Positions 46,119 through 54,809 of a stretch of 64,000 nt of DNA are shown in pieces. The notes under the pieces were generated by a model that was not told the origin of the DNA, did not search any database, and saw nothing but the letters and a program-made list of their open reading frames with translations. The stretch comes from Marinomonas shanghaiensis (GTDB lineage Bacteria > Pseudomonadota > Gammaproteobacteria > Pseudomonadales > Marinomonadaceae): NCBI RefSeq assembly GCF_003259175.1, contig NZ_QGOK01000014.1, forward strand, positions 62,001 to 126,000, read 5' to 3'. How positions within the stretch are numbered: position 1 is the stretch's first letter; every line of letters starts with the position of its first letter. The position numbers were made by a program, and so were the translations under genes.

Positions 46119-46837
46119 TTGCTGCGTTCGATTTCTCTCATTAAGGCACGATAACGTTCGCAGCCATTGTGAAGGTGCTTGCGTATTGCTTGTTGTGCGG
46201 CCTTGGTATCACGTGCCACGATGGCATCCAGAATGGCTTTATGTTCGCTGTTTAGCGTTTTTTCGATGGCGGGGTCTCGTGGCAAGCCAGCTTCTTCCCT
46301 TAGTCGAGCTCGCGGTATAGTGCGTTTTCCTAATAGCTCCAAAAAGTCGATAAAGTGTTGGTTGTTGGTCGCTCTGGCGATCGCAAGATGGAACTCAAAA
46401 TCCTCTTGTTCTGCGATTTCGCCATTTTGAGCTTTTTTCTCATAGGCATCATAGCAACGATAAAGATCTGCTTCTTGGGCAAGGGAACAACGAGCCACCG
46501 CTAATGCAACCGCTTCTACTTCCACAGCAGTCCTGAGTTCTAGAGACTCTATGGTATCCGTAAGGGTCTGGGTACTTTTTTGCAGCAACAGGGAAAGGGT
46601 TGCCTTAGGTTGCGCAATAAAGACGCCAATGCCTTGTTTTGCTTCAACTAAGCCTTCTGCTTTCAATGTCGCGATAGCCTCACGAAGGACGGTACGACTG
46701 ACATTAAACTCAACCATTAGATTTGGTTCGGTGGGTAATTTATCCCCTACTTTCATGCCTTGTGTATGAATGCGACGACGAATTTTTTCAGCCGTTTGTT
46801 GAGGTAAACTTGTTTTGCTTTTTTTGATCGGTGGCAT
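46112..46837 (-). CDS. FadR-subfamily GntR regulator
   Basis: The 241-aa protein has the GntR winged helix (about residues 10-75; IHTQGMKVGDKLPTEPNLMV and SRTVLREAIATLKAEG) and a C-terminal FCD ligand domain (residues 90-235) with the metal-binding His/Asp pattern. FadR-type regulators of this kind control carboxylate and sugar-acid genes. It lies between ggt and the divergent TRAP/udh operon. Matching palindromes on both sides are its best candidate sites. The stop lies inside one palindrome. No ribosome site stands out before the ATG. Confidence 0.92.
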   Translation of the reverse strand: MPPIKKSKTSLPQQTAEKIRRRIHTQGMKVGDKLPTEPNLMVEFNVSRTVLREAIATLKAEGLVEAKQGIGVFIAQPKATLSLLLQKSTQTLTDTIESLELRTAVEVEAVALAVARCSLAQEADLYRCYDAYEKKAQNGEIAEQEDFEFHLAIARATNNQHFIDFLELLGKRTIPRARLREEAGLPRDPAIEKTLNSEHKAILDAIVARDTKAAQQAIRKHLHNGCERYRALMREIERSKS

Positions 46838-46960
46838 GTTTTGAAGACTCAGTGTCAGTGTTCTGCTGTAGGGCTGAAATTAGGTTGTTGTTAATGTAAC
46901 ACATGCCTTGATGTTGGCTTAATAGGTGATTGCCATGGTTGAGTAAAAAATAGTCTAAAA

Positions 46961-46973
46961 TTCATAGTATGAC
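46961..46973. promoter_or_regulatory. TCATAGTATGAC palindrome, copy 2
   Basis: TTCATAGTATGAC is the reverse complement of copy 1 apart from one end base. It lies 123 bases before the TRAP binding-protein ATG and 124 bases before the GntR start. Being in both control regions, it fits as the operator of this regulator. Confidence 0.6.
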
Positions 46974-47096
46974 TGTTGTTTCTTTGATAGCCATTGTGTT
47001 ACAAATAAATTTGTTAAGTTTATGCGTTTTTTTTGAAAAGCTGTTTCTTAACTATTTGGTGGGAAAAATTAAACGTTAGCACTTGGAGATATAACA

Positions 47097-48095
47097 ATGA
47101 TAATAAAGCTTCACTCTAAAACACTCAGAACGACCTTAGCACTTGTTACTGCTGTTTCTTCTGTCACTTTTTCCGCTCTGGCTCAGGCAGAATGGAAAGG
47201 CTGGAATATCCACAACGCCGATTACCCTGTTACGGTAGCCATGGAATCCTTCATTAAAGAAGCCAATAAAGTGACAGATGGTCGTGTTAGTGGTCGTGTC
47301 TACAACGGCGGTGTACTAGGAAGTCAGTCCGATTCTATTCAAATGTTGCAAGTGGGCGCGATCCAATTTGCGGGCTTTAATTTAGGGCCAATGGGGGAGG
47401 CGGTACCTGAGGTTAACGTGGTTTCTTTGCCTTTCATTTTTAAAAATTTGGATCATATGCATCGTGTCATGGATGGCCCCGTTGGTGATCAATTAAGTGA
47501 GGCGATGGCGAAACAAGGCATTATTTCTTTGGCTTGGTACGACGGTGGTGCTAGGTCTTTCTACAACACATCTAAGCCGATACAAACGCCAGCGGATATG
47601 AAAGGCGAAAAATTTCGTGTTATGAACAATGAATTATATGTTGGCATGGTAGAAGCTTTAGGTGGCAATGCAACCCCTATGGCCTATTCAGAAGTCTATC
47701 AATCTTTGAAAACTGGTGTGGTCGATGGTGCTGAAAATAACTGGCCATCGTATGACACGAGTAACCATTTTGAAGTGGCGCCTTATTATTCATTAACCGA
47801 GCATTTAATTTTGCCGGAGTGTTTATGTGTCAACGTAAAAACATGGAATAGTTTGTCTGAAGCCGATCAAGTCGCTGTGAAAAAAGCAGCACGTGATAGC
47901 TCCGTATTACAACGTAAGTTATGGGCGGAAGGCGATGCTCAAAGCCGTAAAAAAGTTTTAGCCTCAGGGGTTAAGTTCAACGAAATCCAAGACAAATCTG
48001 CTTTCCAAGATGCAATGAAACCCGTTTATGCTAAAGCGGTAAAAGACAATCCCACTCTCAAGAGCTTCATCGAGCAAATTCAAAATACACAGTAA
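47097..48095 (+). CDS. TRAP transporter substrate-binding protein (DctP family), probably for a uronate
   Basis: The 332-aa protein has a signal peptide (about 1-31, ending LAQAEW) and the DctP fold. It has EKFRVMNNELYVGMVEALGG, with the conserved Arg, and AYSEVYQSLKTGVVDGAENN. The operon ends in uronate dehydrogenase, which suggests glucuronate or galacturonate as ligand, but the binding residues do not prove it. GGAGA precedes the ATG. Two hairpins lie between it and dctQ. Confidence 0.9.
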   Translation: MIIKLHSKTLRTTLALVTAVSSVTFSALAQAEWKGWNIHNADYPVTVAMESFIKEANKVTDGRVSGRVYNGGVLGSQSDSIQMLQVGAIQFAGFNLGPMGEAVPEVNVVSLPFIFKNLDHMHRVMDGPVGDQLSEAMAKQGIISLAWYDGGARSFYNTSKPIQTPADMKGEKFRVMNNELYVGMVEALGGNATPMAYSEVYQSLKTGVVDGAENNWPSYDTSNHFEVAPYYSLTEHLILPECLCVNVKTWNSLSEADQVAVKKAARDSSVLQRKLWAEGDAQSRKKVLASGVKFNEIQDKSAFQDAMKPVYAKAVKDNPTLKSFIEQIQNTQ

Positions 48096-48108
48096 TGGCG
48101 ATTAAAGG

Positions 48109-48182
48109 CGTGTAAGGCTGACCTTATACGTCTTGCGTTTCTCTTGGCGAAGCTTATTTGATGATGGTCTATCAATAAGCTT
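48109..48182. terminator. Two hairpins between dctP and dctQ
   Basis: CGTGTAAGG-CTGA-CCTTATACG (48109-48130) pairs with one G-T. AAGCTTATT (48150-48158) pairs with AATAAGCTT (48174-48182). They lie between the TRAP binding-protein and membrane genes. Neither has a clear U-run, so partial termination or mRNA protection is more likely than a full stop. Confidence 0.55.
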
Positions 48183-48202
48183 TGTTTGATGATTTTGACA
48201 GA

Positions 48203-48772
48203 ATGAGTAGCTCTATGGATTCTTTTCACTCTAAACAGATTCCTATCAAAACCTTTTTAGATGCGCTTGCTTACCTTGCTATGGCATTGTCTGGGGTGTT
48301 TTTGGTCGTGCTTGTTGCCTCTTTTGGCTGGTTGGTATTTGGTCGTTATGTGTTGAATGATACGCCGACTTGGGTAGAGCAAATGGCTTTATTGTTGGTG
48401 ACGAATATCACCTTTTTAGCCGCCGCTGTTGGTATACATGAACGTACCCATCTAAGTGTTGATATCTTGTCATTGTGTGTGCCAAAGCGGTTTAACCAGA
48501 TCATTAATGTTGTGATTGATCTAACGTTACTGGCTTTTGGTGTGGCGATGTTGGTATATGGCAAAGCCTTAGTCGATTTTGCTTGGCTGCGAACAATTTC
48601 TCTATTGGGTATATCGGATGGTGTTCGCTATTTCCCCGTGGTTGCTTGTGGGGTGTTGATGTCGTTGTTTTCTGGTTATCGGGTCGTAATGGGGGTGATG
48701 GCGTTATTTATTGTAGAACCTGAGTCTGAAGCGACTGATTCACTTTCTTCACGCGTAAAAGGGGATCAGTAA
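48203..48772 (+). CDS. TRAP transporter small membrane subunit (DctQ family)
   Basis: The 189-aa protein has four membrane segments, with a DctQ-type RYVLNDTPTWVEQMALLLV motif. The frame is open to a TTG at 48182; the ATG at 48203 (or 48215) is preferred, though no strong ribosome site is seen at any. It joins DctM to form the TRAP membrane complex. One base separates it from dctM. Confidence 0.88.
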   Translation: MSSSMDSFHSKQIPIKTFLDALAYLAMALSGVFLVVLVASFGWLVFGRYVLNDTPTWVEQMALLLVTNITFLAAAVGIHERTHLSVDILSLCVPKRFNQIINVVIDLTLLAFGVAMLVYGKALVDFAWLRTISLLGISDGVRYFPVVACGVLMSLFSGYRVVMGVMALFIVEPESEATDSLSSRVKGDQ

Positions 48773-48773
48773 C

Positions 48774-50060
48774 ATGGGATTGGCGATTTTATTAGGTTTG
48801 TTTGCATTACTTACTTTCATTGGTGTTCCTGTGGCGTTTGCTTTGGGGATGGCAGCCATTTCGGCTTTTTGGTACGAAGGTTTGCCTTTGATGATCGGCT
48901 TTCAGCGTATTGTCGCGGGCACTTCAACGTTTTCTCTTCTCGCAATTCCTTTTTTTATTTTTGCTGGTGAACTGATGTTACATGGCGGTATCGCCGCACG
49001 GTTAATCCGTCTTGCTTCGTCTGCAGTGGGTTGGATGCGTGGTGGTTTAGGTCAGGTAAATGTGTTTTCTAGCATGTTATTTGGGGGGATTTCCGGATCG
49101 GCGGTTGCGGATGTTTCGGCATTAGGCTCCTTGTTAATTCCTGTGATGAAAGAGAAAGGCTACGATGATGATTACGCCGTCAACGTAACGGTGACGTCCT
49201 CCATTGCCGGTATCATGATCCCACCTAGTCACAATATGATCTTGTACGTTGTGGCAGCGGGTGGTGGTATTTCTGTCGCCAGTTTATTTATGGCGGGAGT
49301 GGTACCTGGCATTCTTATGTGTTTATTCTTGGGATTAGTGGCGCGTTGGATTGCGATTCGAAAGCATTTTCCGACGGAGACGTTTCCCGGATTTAAAATG
49401 GTATTTTTAGCCTTTTTGGCTTCTGTTCCGGGATTGATTACCGCCGTGATTGTTGTCGGTGGTGCGCTATCTGGTGTGTTTACAGTGACGGAGTCGGGTG
49501 CTATTGGTGCAATATACGCCATCATCATCACAGGGTTAGTGTACCGTTCTTTAAGTCTAAAAGATTTTTGGATTGCGGTGATACGTTCTGTTCGAACCAC
49601 AGGTTTAGTGATGATCTTAGTGGGTTGTGCGTCTGCATTTGGTTACATGTTAGCCCTATACGAAGTGCCAAGAGTATTAGCTGAGACTTTAACCTCCATC
49701 TCTGATAACCCCATTGTTATTTTGCTAATGATGAACCTAATCTTGCTTTTGTTGGGCATGATTATGGACATGGCTGCGTTAATTCTTATCTGTACACCTA
49801 TCTTCCTTCCAGTGGCAATTAGTCTAGGCATGGATCCGATCCATTTTGGCGTAATGCTGATGATGAATTTAGGGTTGGGACTCTGTACGCCTCCGGTTGG
49901 TGGGTGTCTGTTCGTAGGCTGCGCTATAGGTGGCGTGTCGATTCAAAAAGCAGTGAAAAGTATTTGGCCATTTTATTTGGCGATTTTAGCCGCGCTGATG
50001 TTGGTAACATTTGTTCCAGCGGTATCAATGACTCTGCCTAATTGGATCAATGGTCTTTAA
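48774..50060 (+). CDS. TRAP transporter large membrane subunit (DctM family)
   Basis: The 428-aa protein has DctM topology with about 12 membrane segments. Signatures are FSLLAIPFFIFAGELMLHGG, SSMLFGGISGSAVADVSA and IMIPPSHNMILYVVA. It is the ion-coupled subunit for the ligand of the 47097 binding protein. AGGGG precedes the ATG, and udh follows 25 bases after the stop. Confidence 0.95.
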   Translation: MGLAILLGLFALLTFIGVPVAFALGMAAISAFWYEGLPLMIGFQRIVAGTSTFSLLAIPFFIFAGELMLHGGIAARLIRLASSAVGWMRGGLGQVNVFSSMLFGGISGSAVADVSALGSLLIPVMKEKGYDDDYAVNVTVTSSIAGIMIPPSHNMILYVVAAGGGISVASLFMAGVVPGILMCLFLGLVARWIAIRKHFPTETFPGFKMVFLAFLASVPGLITAVIVVGGALSGVFTVTESGAIGAIYAIIITGLVYRSLSLKDFWIAVIRSVRTTGLVMILVGCASAFGYMLALYEVPRVLAETLTSISDNPIVILLMMNLILLLLGMIMDMAALILICTPIFLPVAISLGMDPIHFGVMLMMNLGLGLCTPPVGGCLFVGCAIGGVSIQKAVKSIWPFYLAILAALMLVTFVPAVSMTLPNWINGL

Positions 50061-50085
50061 AGCTCAACGTGTTAAGGGGGCGTAA

Positions 50086-50883
50086 ATGAAACGTATTTTA
50101 TTAACTGGCGCAGCGGGTACGCTTGGCTCAGCGATGAGAAAAGCGCTAGTGGGCTGGGCCGACGAACTGGTTTTATCAGACATAGTGCCAATCACAGAGC
50201 TAAACAAAGGTGAGTCTTTTGTTAAATGTGATCTGGGGGATTTAGCGTCCGTTGTCGCGCTTGTTAAAGGCTGCGATGGCATTATTCATCTAGGTGGTGT
50301 ATCTGTCGAAGGAAGCTTTGAAAACATCATGAATGGTAATCTAAAAGGAGGTTATCATATCTACGAAGCGGCTCGCCAACAGTCGGTGAAGCGCATTATT
50401 TTTGCGAGTTCAAACCATCTTACAGGCTTCCATTCTCGTGAAGAGCGGTTAGATAATAAAAGTCCAATGCGGCCAGACAGTTTATACGGTGTGTCAAAAG
50501 GTTTTGGGGAATTAGTTGCCCAATATTATTTTGATAAATTTGGTATTGAGTCTGCTTTGATTCGAATTGGCAGTTGTCTGCCTAAACCGGTGAATCGTCG
50601 TATGCTAGCCACTTGGCTAAGTGAAAGGGACTTGGCGAATTTGATTAAAAGAGTGTTTGTAGTCAATCGCTTAGGTTGCACCATGATTTATGGTGCTTCG
50701 AATAATCCATGGTCATGGTGGGATAATAGTCATGCTAATTTTATTGGGTGGCAACCACAGGATTCCTCTGCCGAGTTTGAAGAAGAAGTGCTGCGCAATG
50801 ATCCGCTATTACGTTCAGATGATCCTGTGTTGCTTTATCAAGGTGGCGTTTTTGCGACGGCCGGTCATTTTGAGGATAAATGA
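50086..50883 (+). CDS. udh: Uronate dehydrogenase (NAD-dependent)
   Basis: The 265-aa extended-SDR protein is close in length and motif order to known uronate dehydrogenases: LLTGAAGTLGSAM (NAD-binding), GIIHLGGVSVEG, FASSNHLTGF, LYGVSKGFGELVAQYY (YxxxK catalytic), and WWDNSHANFIGW near the C terminus. It oxidises galacturonate or glucuronate to the aldaro-lactone. The end of the TRAP operon and the FadR-type regulator support uronate uptake and oxidation. The downstream lactonase and dehydratase genes are not adjacent. AAGGGGG precedes the ATG. Confidence 0.9.
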   Translation: MKRILLTGAAGTLGSAMRKALVGWADELVLSDIVPITELNKGESFVKCDLGDLASVVALVKGCDGIIHLGGVSVEGSFENIMNGNLKGGYHIYEAARQQSVKRIIFASSNHLTGFHSREERLDNKSPMRPDSLYGVSKGFGELVAQYYFDKFGIESALIRIGSCLPKPVNRRMLATWLSERDLANLIKRVFVVNRLGCTMIYGASNNPWSWWDNSHANFIGWQPQDSSAEFEEEVLRNDPLLRSDDPVLLYQGGVFATAGHFEDK

Positions 50884-51016
50884 TTTACACGCTTCGGTGT
50901 TTTTTGATTCATAACGTAAGCTTTTCCTTCTTAAGATAAGTCACTTAGCGGTTGATAAGAGAATGATCGGCGTTAAGTGGCTACCATATCCTTTCTCAGT
51001 CCTTCTAATCCTATGC

Positions 51017-51040
51017 AAAAAAAACGCCCCGAAGGGCGCT
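51017..51040 (-). terminator. Rho-independent terminator of the dctPQM operon
   Basis: Read on the minus strand, GCGCCC-TTCG-GGGCGT closes a UUCG tetraloop and is followed by eight T residues. It lies 57 bases downstream of the TRAP large-subunit stop. Confidence 0.9.
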
Positions 51041-51096
51041 AAACTGTATAAACTTTTTGCGTACAGTAGGGAGTACGCTGAGAAGATCAGAGAGGG

Positions 51097-52710
51097 TTAC
51101 TGAATAATCTCTGGTCCCATTATGCTGTATGGTAGAGCGGTAGAAAGTGCTGGAATATAAGTGACCATCACTAAGAACACCATCAATACCAAGACAAATG
51201 GCATCGCAGCTTTCACTACGCGAGCTAAACTCATGCCAGTGATACTGGAAGTCACAAATAAATTGAGACCAATAGGTGGCGTGATCATACCGATTTCCAT
51301 GTTTACCACCATGATGATACCTAGATGAATAGGGTCGACGCCTAGCTCCATCGCAATAGGGAACACGATAGGGGCCACGATAACCAATAGACCAGAAGGC
51401 TCCATGAACTGACCACCAATTAACAACAAGATGTTGACGGCAATTAGGAAGGTAAACCAGTTAAAGCCAACATCAAGCATCCATTCAGTGATAGCTTGTG
51501 GAATGCGTTCTGCTGATAGCGTGTGGGCAAACAACAAAGCGTTGGCAATGATAAACATCAGCATAACGGTTGTTTTTGTGCCTTCAAGCATAACCTTACG
51601 AGATTCTTCACCAAACAAAGAAGGGAAAAAACCACGCAGCATCATAGACAAGTTACGTCCCCAGATTGGTGTTCCAGCGGCCAAACAAGCACCGACGGAC
51701 GCTTCCAATTTGCTTGAGCGTTTATAGACGTAAAAAATGGCGATGATCACGGACATAATAGCGCCCCACAATGCACGATCACCACCAGTCACGGTTTCAC
51801 TGCTTGCGAAAGCGAAGAAAGACATGATTTCCCACACTAGGAAGAAAGATACACCGTACACCATGCCGTTAAAGCCAACACGTGCATGAGGGGCATCTTC
51901 GTCATTGGTCCAGGTTTTGCCTTTCAAAGGTCCCATATCGCGATAAACAAACAAGGCGATGAACATGGAGTAAACAGCGGCAACCACAGCGGCTTCCGTT
52001 GGCGTAAAGACACCACCGTAAATACCCCCCATGATGATGACTACTAAGAACAAGCCCCAGCCCGCTTCTTTACCACCCTTAACAATGTGACTGAAGCCTT
52101 TCCATTCTTCTGCCGGTAGGTTTTTAATACGAGCGACCACATAAATAGCCAGCATCAACATGCCGCCTGCGATCAAACCCGGAATAACACCAGCAAGGAA
52201 CATACGCCCAACTGAAACGTTTACAGAGGCCGCGTATACCACCATCACGATAGAAGGCGGAATCAAAATCCCTAATGTACCAGCGTTGGCGATAATGCCG
52301 GCTGCGAAGTCTTTTGAATAACCCACTTGCACCATGCCTGCGATCGCAATCGTACCGATGGCCACAACCGTTGCTGGAGAAGAGCCAGACAAAGCAGCGA
52401 ACATCATACACGCCAAAACCGACGCCATGGCTAAGCCACCACGGAAGTGACCGACACTGGCGATTGCAAAGTTGATTAGTCGTTTAGCCACGCCTCCCGT
52501 CGACATATAAGACGAGGCAATGATGAAAAACGGGATAGCCAACAAAGTATAATGTTGACCAACCCCAAACAGAGATATGGCGACAGATGACAGAGAGTCA
52601 TGTGAGAAAAAAGTAATAAACAATATGGACGATAAGCCCAATGAGATACCGACCGGCAAGCCGATAAACAGCAGGACGATTACCAATAAAAAGAGAATAA
52701 GTGATTCCAC
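51097..52710 (-). CDS. dctM: TRAP transporter large membrane subunit, long form (DctM)
   Basis: The 537-aa protein has both halves of DctM: YTLLAIPFFIIASSYMSTGG and AALSGSSPATVVAIGTIA with GTLGILIPPSIVMVVYA in the N half, and GGQFMEPSGLLVIVAPIVFP and MITPPIGLNLFV in the C half. It is about 105 aa longer than usual. The extra part, about residues 260-380, holds a polar stretch and two more hydrophobic segments. It starts with GTG at 52710, with GGGAG upstream. Probably the C4-dicarboxylate transporter, given DctP similarity and the DctBD pair in the window. Confidence 0.93.
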   Translation of the reverse strand: MESLILFLLVIVLLFIGLPVGISLGLSSILFITFFSHDSLSSVAISLFGVGQHYTLLAIPFFIIASSYMSTGGVAKRLINFAIASVGHFRGGLAMASVLACMMFAALSGSSPATVVAIGTIAIAGMVQVGYSKDFAAGIIANAGTLGILIPPSIVMVVYAASVNVSVGRMFLAGVIPGLIAGGMLMLAIYVVARIKNLPAEEWKGFSHIVKGGKEAGWGLFLVVIIMGGIYGGVFTPTEAAVVAAVYSMFIALFVYRDMGPLKGKTWTNDEDAPHARVGFNGMVYGVSFFLVWEIMSFFAFASSETVTGGDRALWGAIMSVIIAIFYVYKRSSKLEASVGACLAAGTPIWGRNLSMMLRGFFPSLFGEESRKVMLEGTKTTVMLMFIIANALLFAHTLSAERIPQAITEWMLDVGFNWFTFLIAVNILLLIGGQFMEPSGLLVIVAPIVFPIAMELGVDPIHLGIIMVVNMEIGMITPPIGLNLFVTSSITGMSLARVVKAAMPFVLVLMVFLVMVTYIPALSTALPYSIMGPEIIQ

Positions 52711-52725
52711 AATGAAGCTCCCGCG

Positions 52726-53403
52726 TTAGTCTTTCAAGACGTTTTGATTTTCTTTAACAAGATCTTGTGCCTCATGGCCACTGATCAGCATGCTGCGTTT
52801 ATCTCGAGCAATATCAATAAACGCTTGTAAAGAACGATAGGAAAGTAACGCTAAACTAATAGGCAGAACAACCAGCACGAGCCAACGATGCACGCGAGGA
52901 CGTAAACCAAACAGCTCTTGTACGAACTCTGGATAACGCAATTCTTCTGAACCTATGCCAATTTTGAACATCTTCAACCAGTATTCAATTGCGCCACCGC
53001 TGACATTTACGCCAAGCATCGCCAACCAAGTTGAATCAAGCAAGATTAAACCATAGAGCATCGCCGCCGCGGCACCGATTAAAGACAACACTTTTGCTGT
53101 ACGCTTAGGAACCGCGTTCAGCACAATGTCGACGCCAAGGTGAAGATTGGTTTTGATGCCGTAACTCATGCCCAATAAAATAAGCCAAGAGAAAGCCACC
53201 ATGTTGAATTCGAGCGCAGCATCCCAGCCAGTATTAAACCCATAACGAGCGATGACCTGACCAAAAGACACCGCCATAATTGACGAAATCACTAGGATCA
53301 AAAGGTTTTCTTCTGCTCGTTCCATGACTTTGGGGAAGCGCTTTTCTAACACCCAAAGGATTAATATAAAAATAAGTAAATAAAGGTGCGGCCAATATGC
53401 CAT
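52726..53403 (-). CDS. dctQ: TRAP transporter small membrane subunit (DctQ)
   Basis: The 225-aa protein has the DctQ segments: about four to five hydrophobic stretches with FNMVAFSWLILLGMSYGIKT and NLHLGVDIVLN. It is longer than common DctQ proteins (about 160-200 aa) because of a loop near residues 125-165. AGGAG precedes the ATG. It starts 16 bases before dctM, and a hairpin separates it from dctP. Confidence 0.9.
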   Translation of the reverse strand: MAYWPHLYLLIFILILWVLEKRFPKVMERAEENLLILVISSIMAVSFGQVIARYGFNTGWDAALEFNMVAFSWLILLGMSYGIKTNLHLGVDIVLNAVPKRTAKVLSLIGAAAAMLYGLILLDSTWLAMLGVNVSGGAIEYWLKMFKIGIGSEELRYPEFVQELFGLRPRVHRWLVLVVLPISLALLSYRSLQAFIDIARDKRSMLISGHEAQDLVKENQNVLKD

Positions 53404-53517
53404 GGGGGTCTCCTAGTATTAAGTGGACCGGTATAAAATAATAAGCAGTGTGTTGGTGTGCTTTGCGCCAGTGTAGGCTAGCGATTAGTGTTTAAAAGGA
53501 CACCACACAACCACAAA

Positions 53518-53539
53518 AGCTGACCCGTTGGGGTCAGCT
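53518..53539. terminator. Hairpin between dctP and dctQ
   Basis: AGCTGACCC and GGGTCAGCT form perfect 9-base arms around GTTG. On the minus strand TTTTG follows. It lies 19 bases after the dctP stop and would keep the binding protein more abundant than the membrane subunits. Confidence 0.65.
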
Positions 53540-53558
53540 GGTTGCAAGATGAAAAAGA

Positions 53559-54551
53559 TTAAGCGCCAGCAGCCGCGTCAATCAAATCCTTACCAATATA
53601 GCTTTCGAACTGTTGCCACACAGGTTTCATTGTGTTGACCCATTCTTGGCGCTGTTCTGGTGTTAGGTAGTTGATTTTACCGCCAGCTTTGATGATGTTA
53701 TCGCGGTTTTCTTCTTCTGCCGCTTTCACACTTAAGTTGGCTTCTTGAGTGACTTCATCAGCAATTTGTGTGAATTGAGCACGATCTTCTGGGGACAGAC
53801 TCTTCATGAATTCAGACGACGTCATGAACAAGTAAGCCAACAACTGATGGTTTGTATCGGTTGTGCTGTCTTGCACTTCGTAGAATTTTTGTGTGTAAAT
53901 ATTTGACCAAGTGTTTTCTTGACCGTCTACAACGCCTGTTTGTAGTGCGCCGTATACCTCAGAAAACGCCATCGCTTGAGGGGATGCACCCATTGCAGCG
54001 ATCATTTGCTTCGCTACGTCAGAGGTTTGTACACGGAATTTCATGCCTTTTGCGTCACTAGGAACCAAAAGAGGTTTTTTGGCAGAAAAATATTTCATAC
54101 CTGACATCCAGTAGCCTAAACCAACGAAGCCTGCGTAGTCATCCATTTCCAGTAATAGTTTTTTACCTTCTGGTGTCTTACTAAAACGGATGGCATGGTC
54201 CATGTCTTTAAAGATAAACGGAAGATCGAATACGCCGTATTTGTCAGTATAAGAGCCGAATTTAGAAAGAGAAGGGGCAAGCAATTGTACGTCGCCTAGT
54301 AAAAGGGCTTCCAATTCTTTTGAGTCACCGAATAGTGTGGAGTTTGGGAAAACTTCAACACACAATTTGCCATTCATTTCTTTGTTTACGCGGTCTGCGA
54401 AATTATTTGCAGCCACCACTTTAGGGTGAGTTGTACCGCCTGTTACGTGGCTGAATTTTACAACGCGTTCACCTGGATCGCAGTTTGCAATAGCAGTGCC
54501 AGCAGAAAGTGCAAGTGCCAAAGAGGTAAGAGCAAGGCTGATTTTTTTCAT
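53559..54551 (-). CDS. dctP: TRAP C4-dicarboxylate-binding protein (DctP)
   Basis: The 330-aa protein has a signal peptide (about 1-22, ending SAGTAIAN) and matches dicarboxylate DctP: MKFRVQTSDVAKQMIAAMGA (substrate Arg), AMAFSEVYGALQTGVVDGQE and NTWSNIYTQKFYEVQ. The frame is open to 54683, but the ATG at 54551 gives a proper signal peptide and has GGAG upstream. Substrate is likely succinate, fumarate or malate. The DctB/DctD-like pair at 39676-43334 could control it, and a weak sigma-54-like element lies 122 bases upstream. Confidence 0.92.
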   Translation of the reverse strand: MKKISLALTSLALALSAGTAIANCDPGERVVKFSHVTGGTTHPKVVAANNFADRVNKEMNGKLCVEVFPNSTLFGDSKELEALLLGDVQLLAPSLSKFGSYTDKYGVFDLPFIFKDMDHAIRFSKTPEGKKLLLEMDDYAGFVGLGYWMSGMKYFSAKKPLLVPSDAKGMKFRVQTSDVAKQMIAAMGASPQAMAFSEVYGALQTGVVDGQENTWSNIYTQKFYEVQDSTTDTNHQLLAYLFMTSSEFMKSLSPEDRAQFTQIADEVTQEANLSVKAAEEENRDNIIKAGGKINYLTPEQRQEWVNTMKPVWQQFESYIGKDLIDAAAGA

Positions 54552-54672
54552 TGTTATAAGACTCCAAAAAACTGAATTATTATTGTTTACCTGGTTTTTA
54601 GCCTGATATTCATCGCACTTTGTAGCGCAAGAAACAGACAGAGCAAAACAGGTGACGCTAACCATACTCTTT

Positions 54673-54688
54673 ACACAATTCATGCCAA
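54673..54688 (-). promoter_or_regulatory. Weak sigma-54-like element before dctP
   Basis: Minus strand reads TTGGCATG-AATT-GTGT, where the -24 half fits consensus but the -12 half is GTGT instead of TTGC. It lies 122-137 bases upstream of the dctP ATG. A DctD-like activator is encoded in the window. Confidence 0.25.
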
Positions 54689-54809
54689 GTCTTTAAGTTT
54701 GTTATAGGGTTTTGATTAGTAAGGATTTTTTCACTATTTTTTATTATTCAAGGATCATCGGATAGGGGGAATTGCACACATGATAAAATATAAATGGGTG
54801 GTGTTCCGC

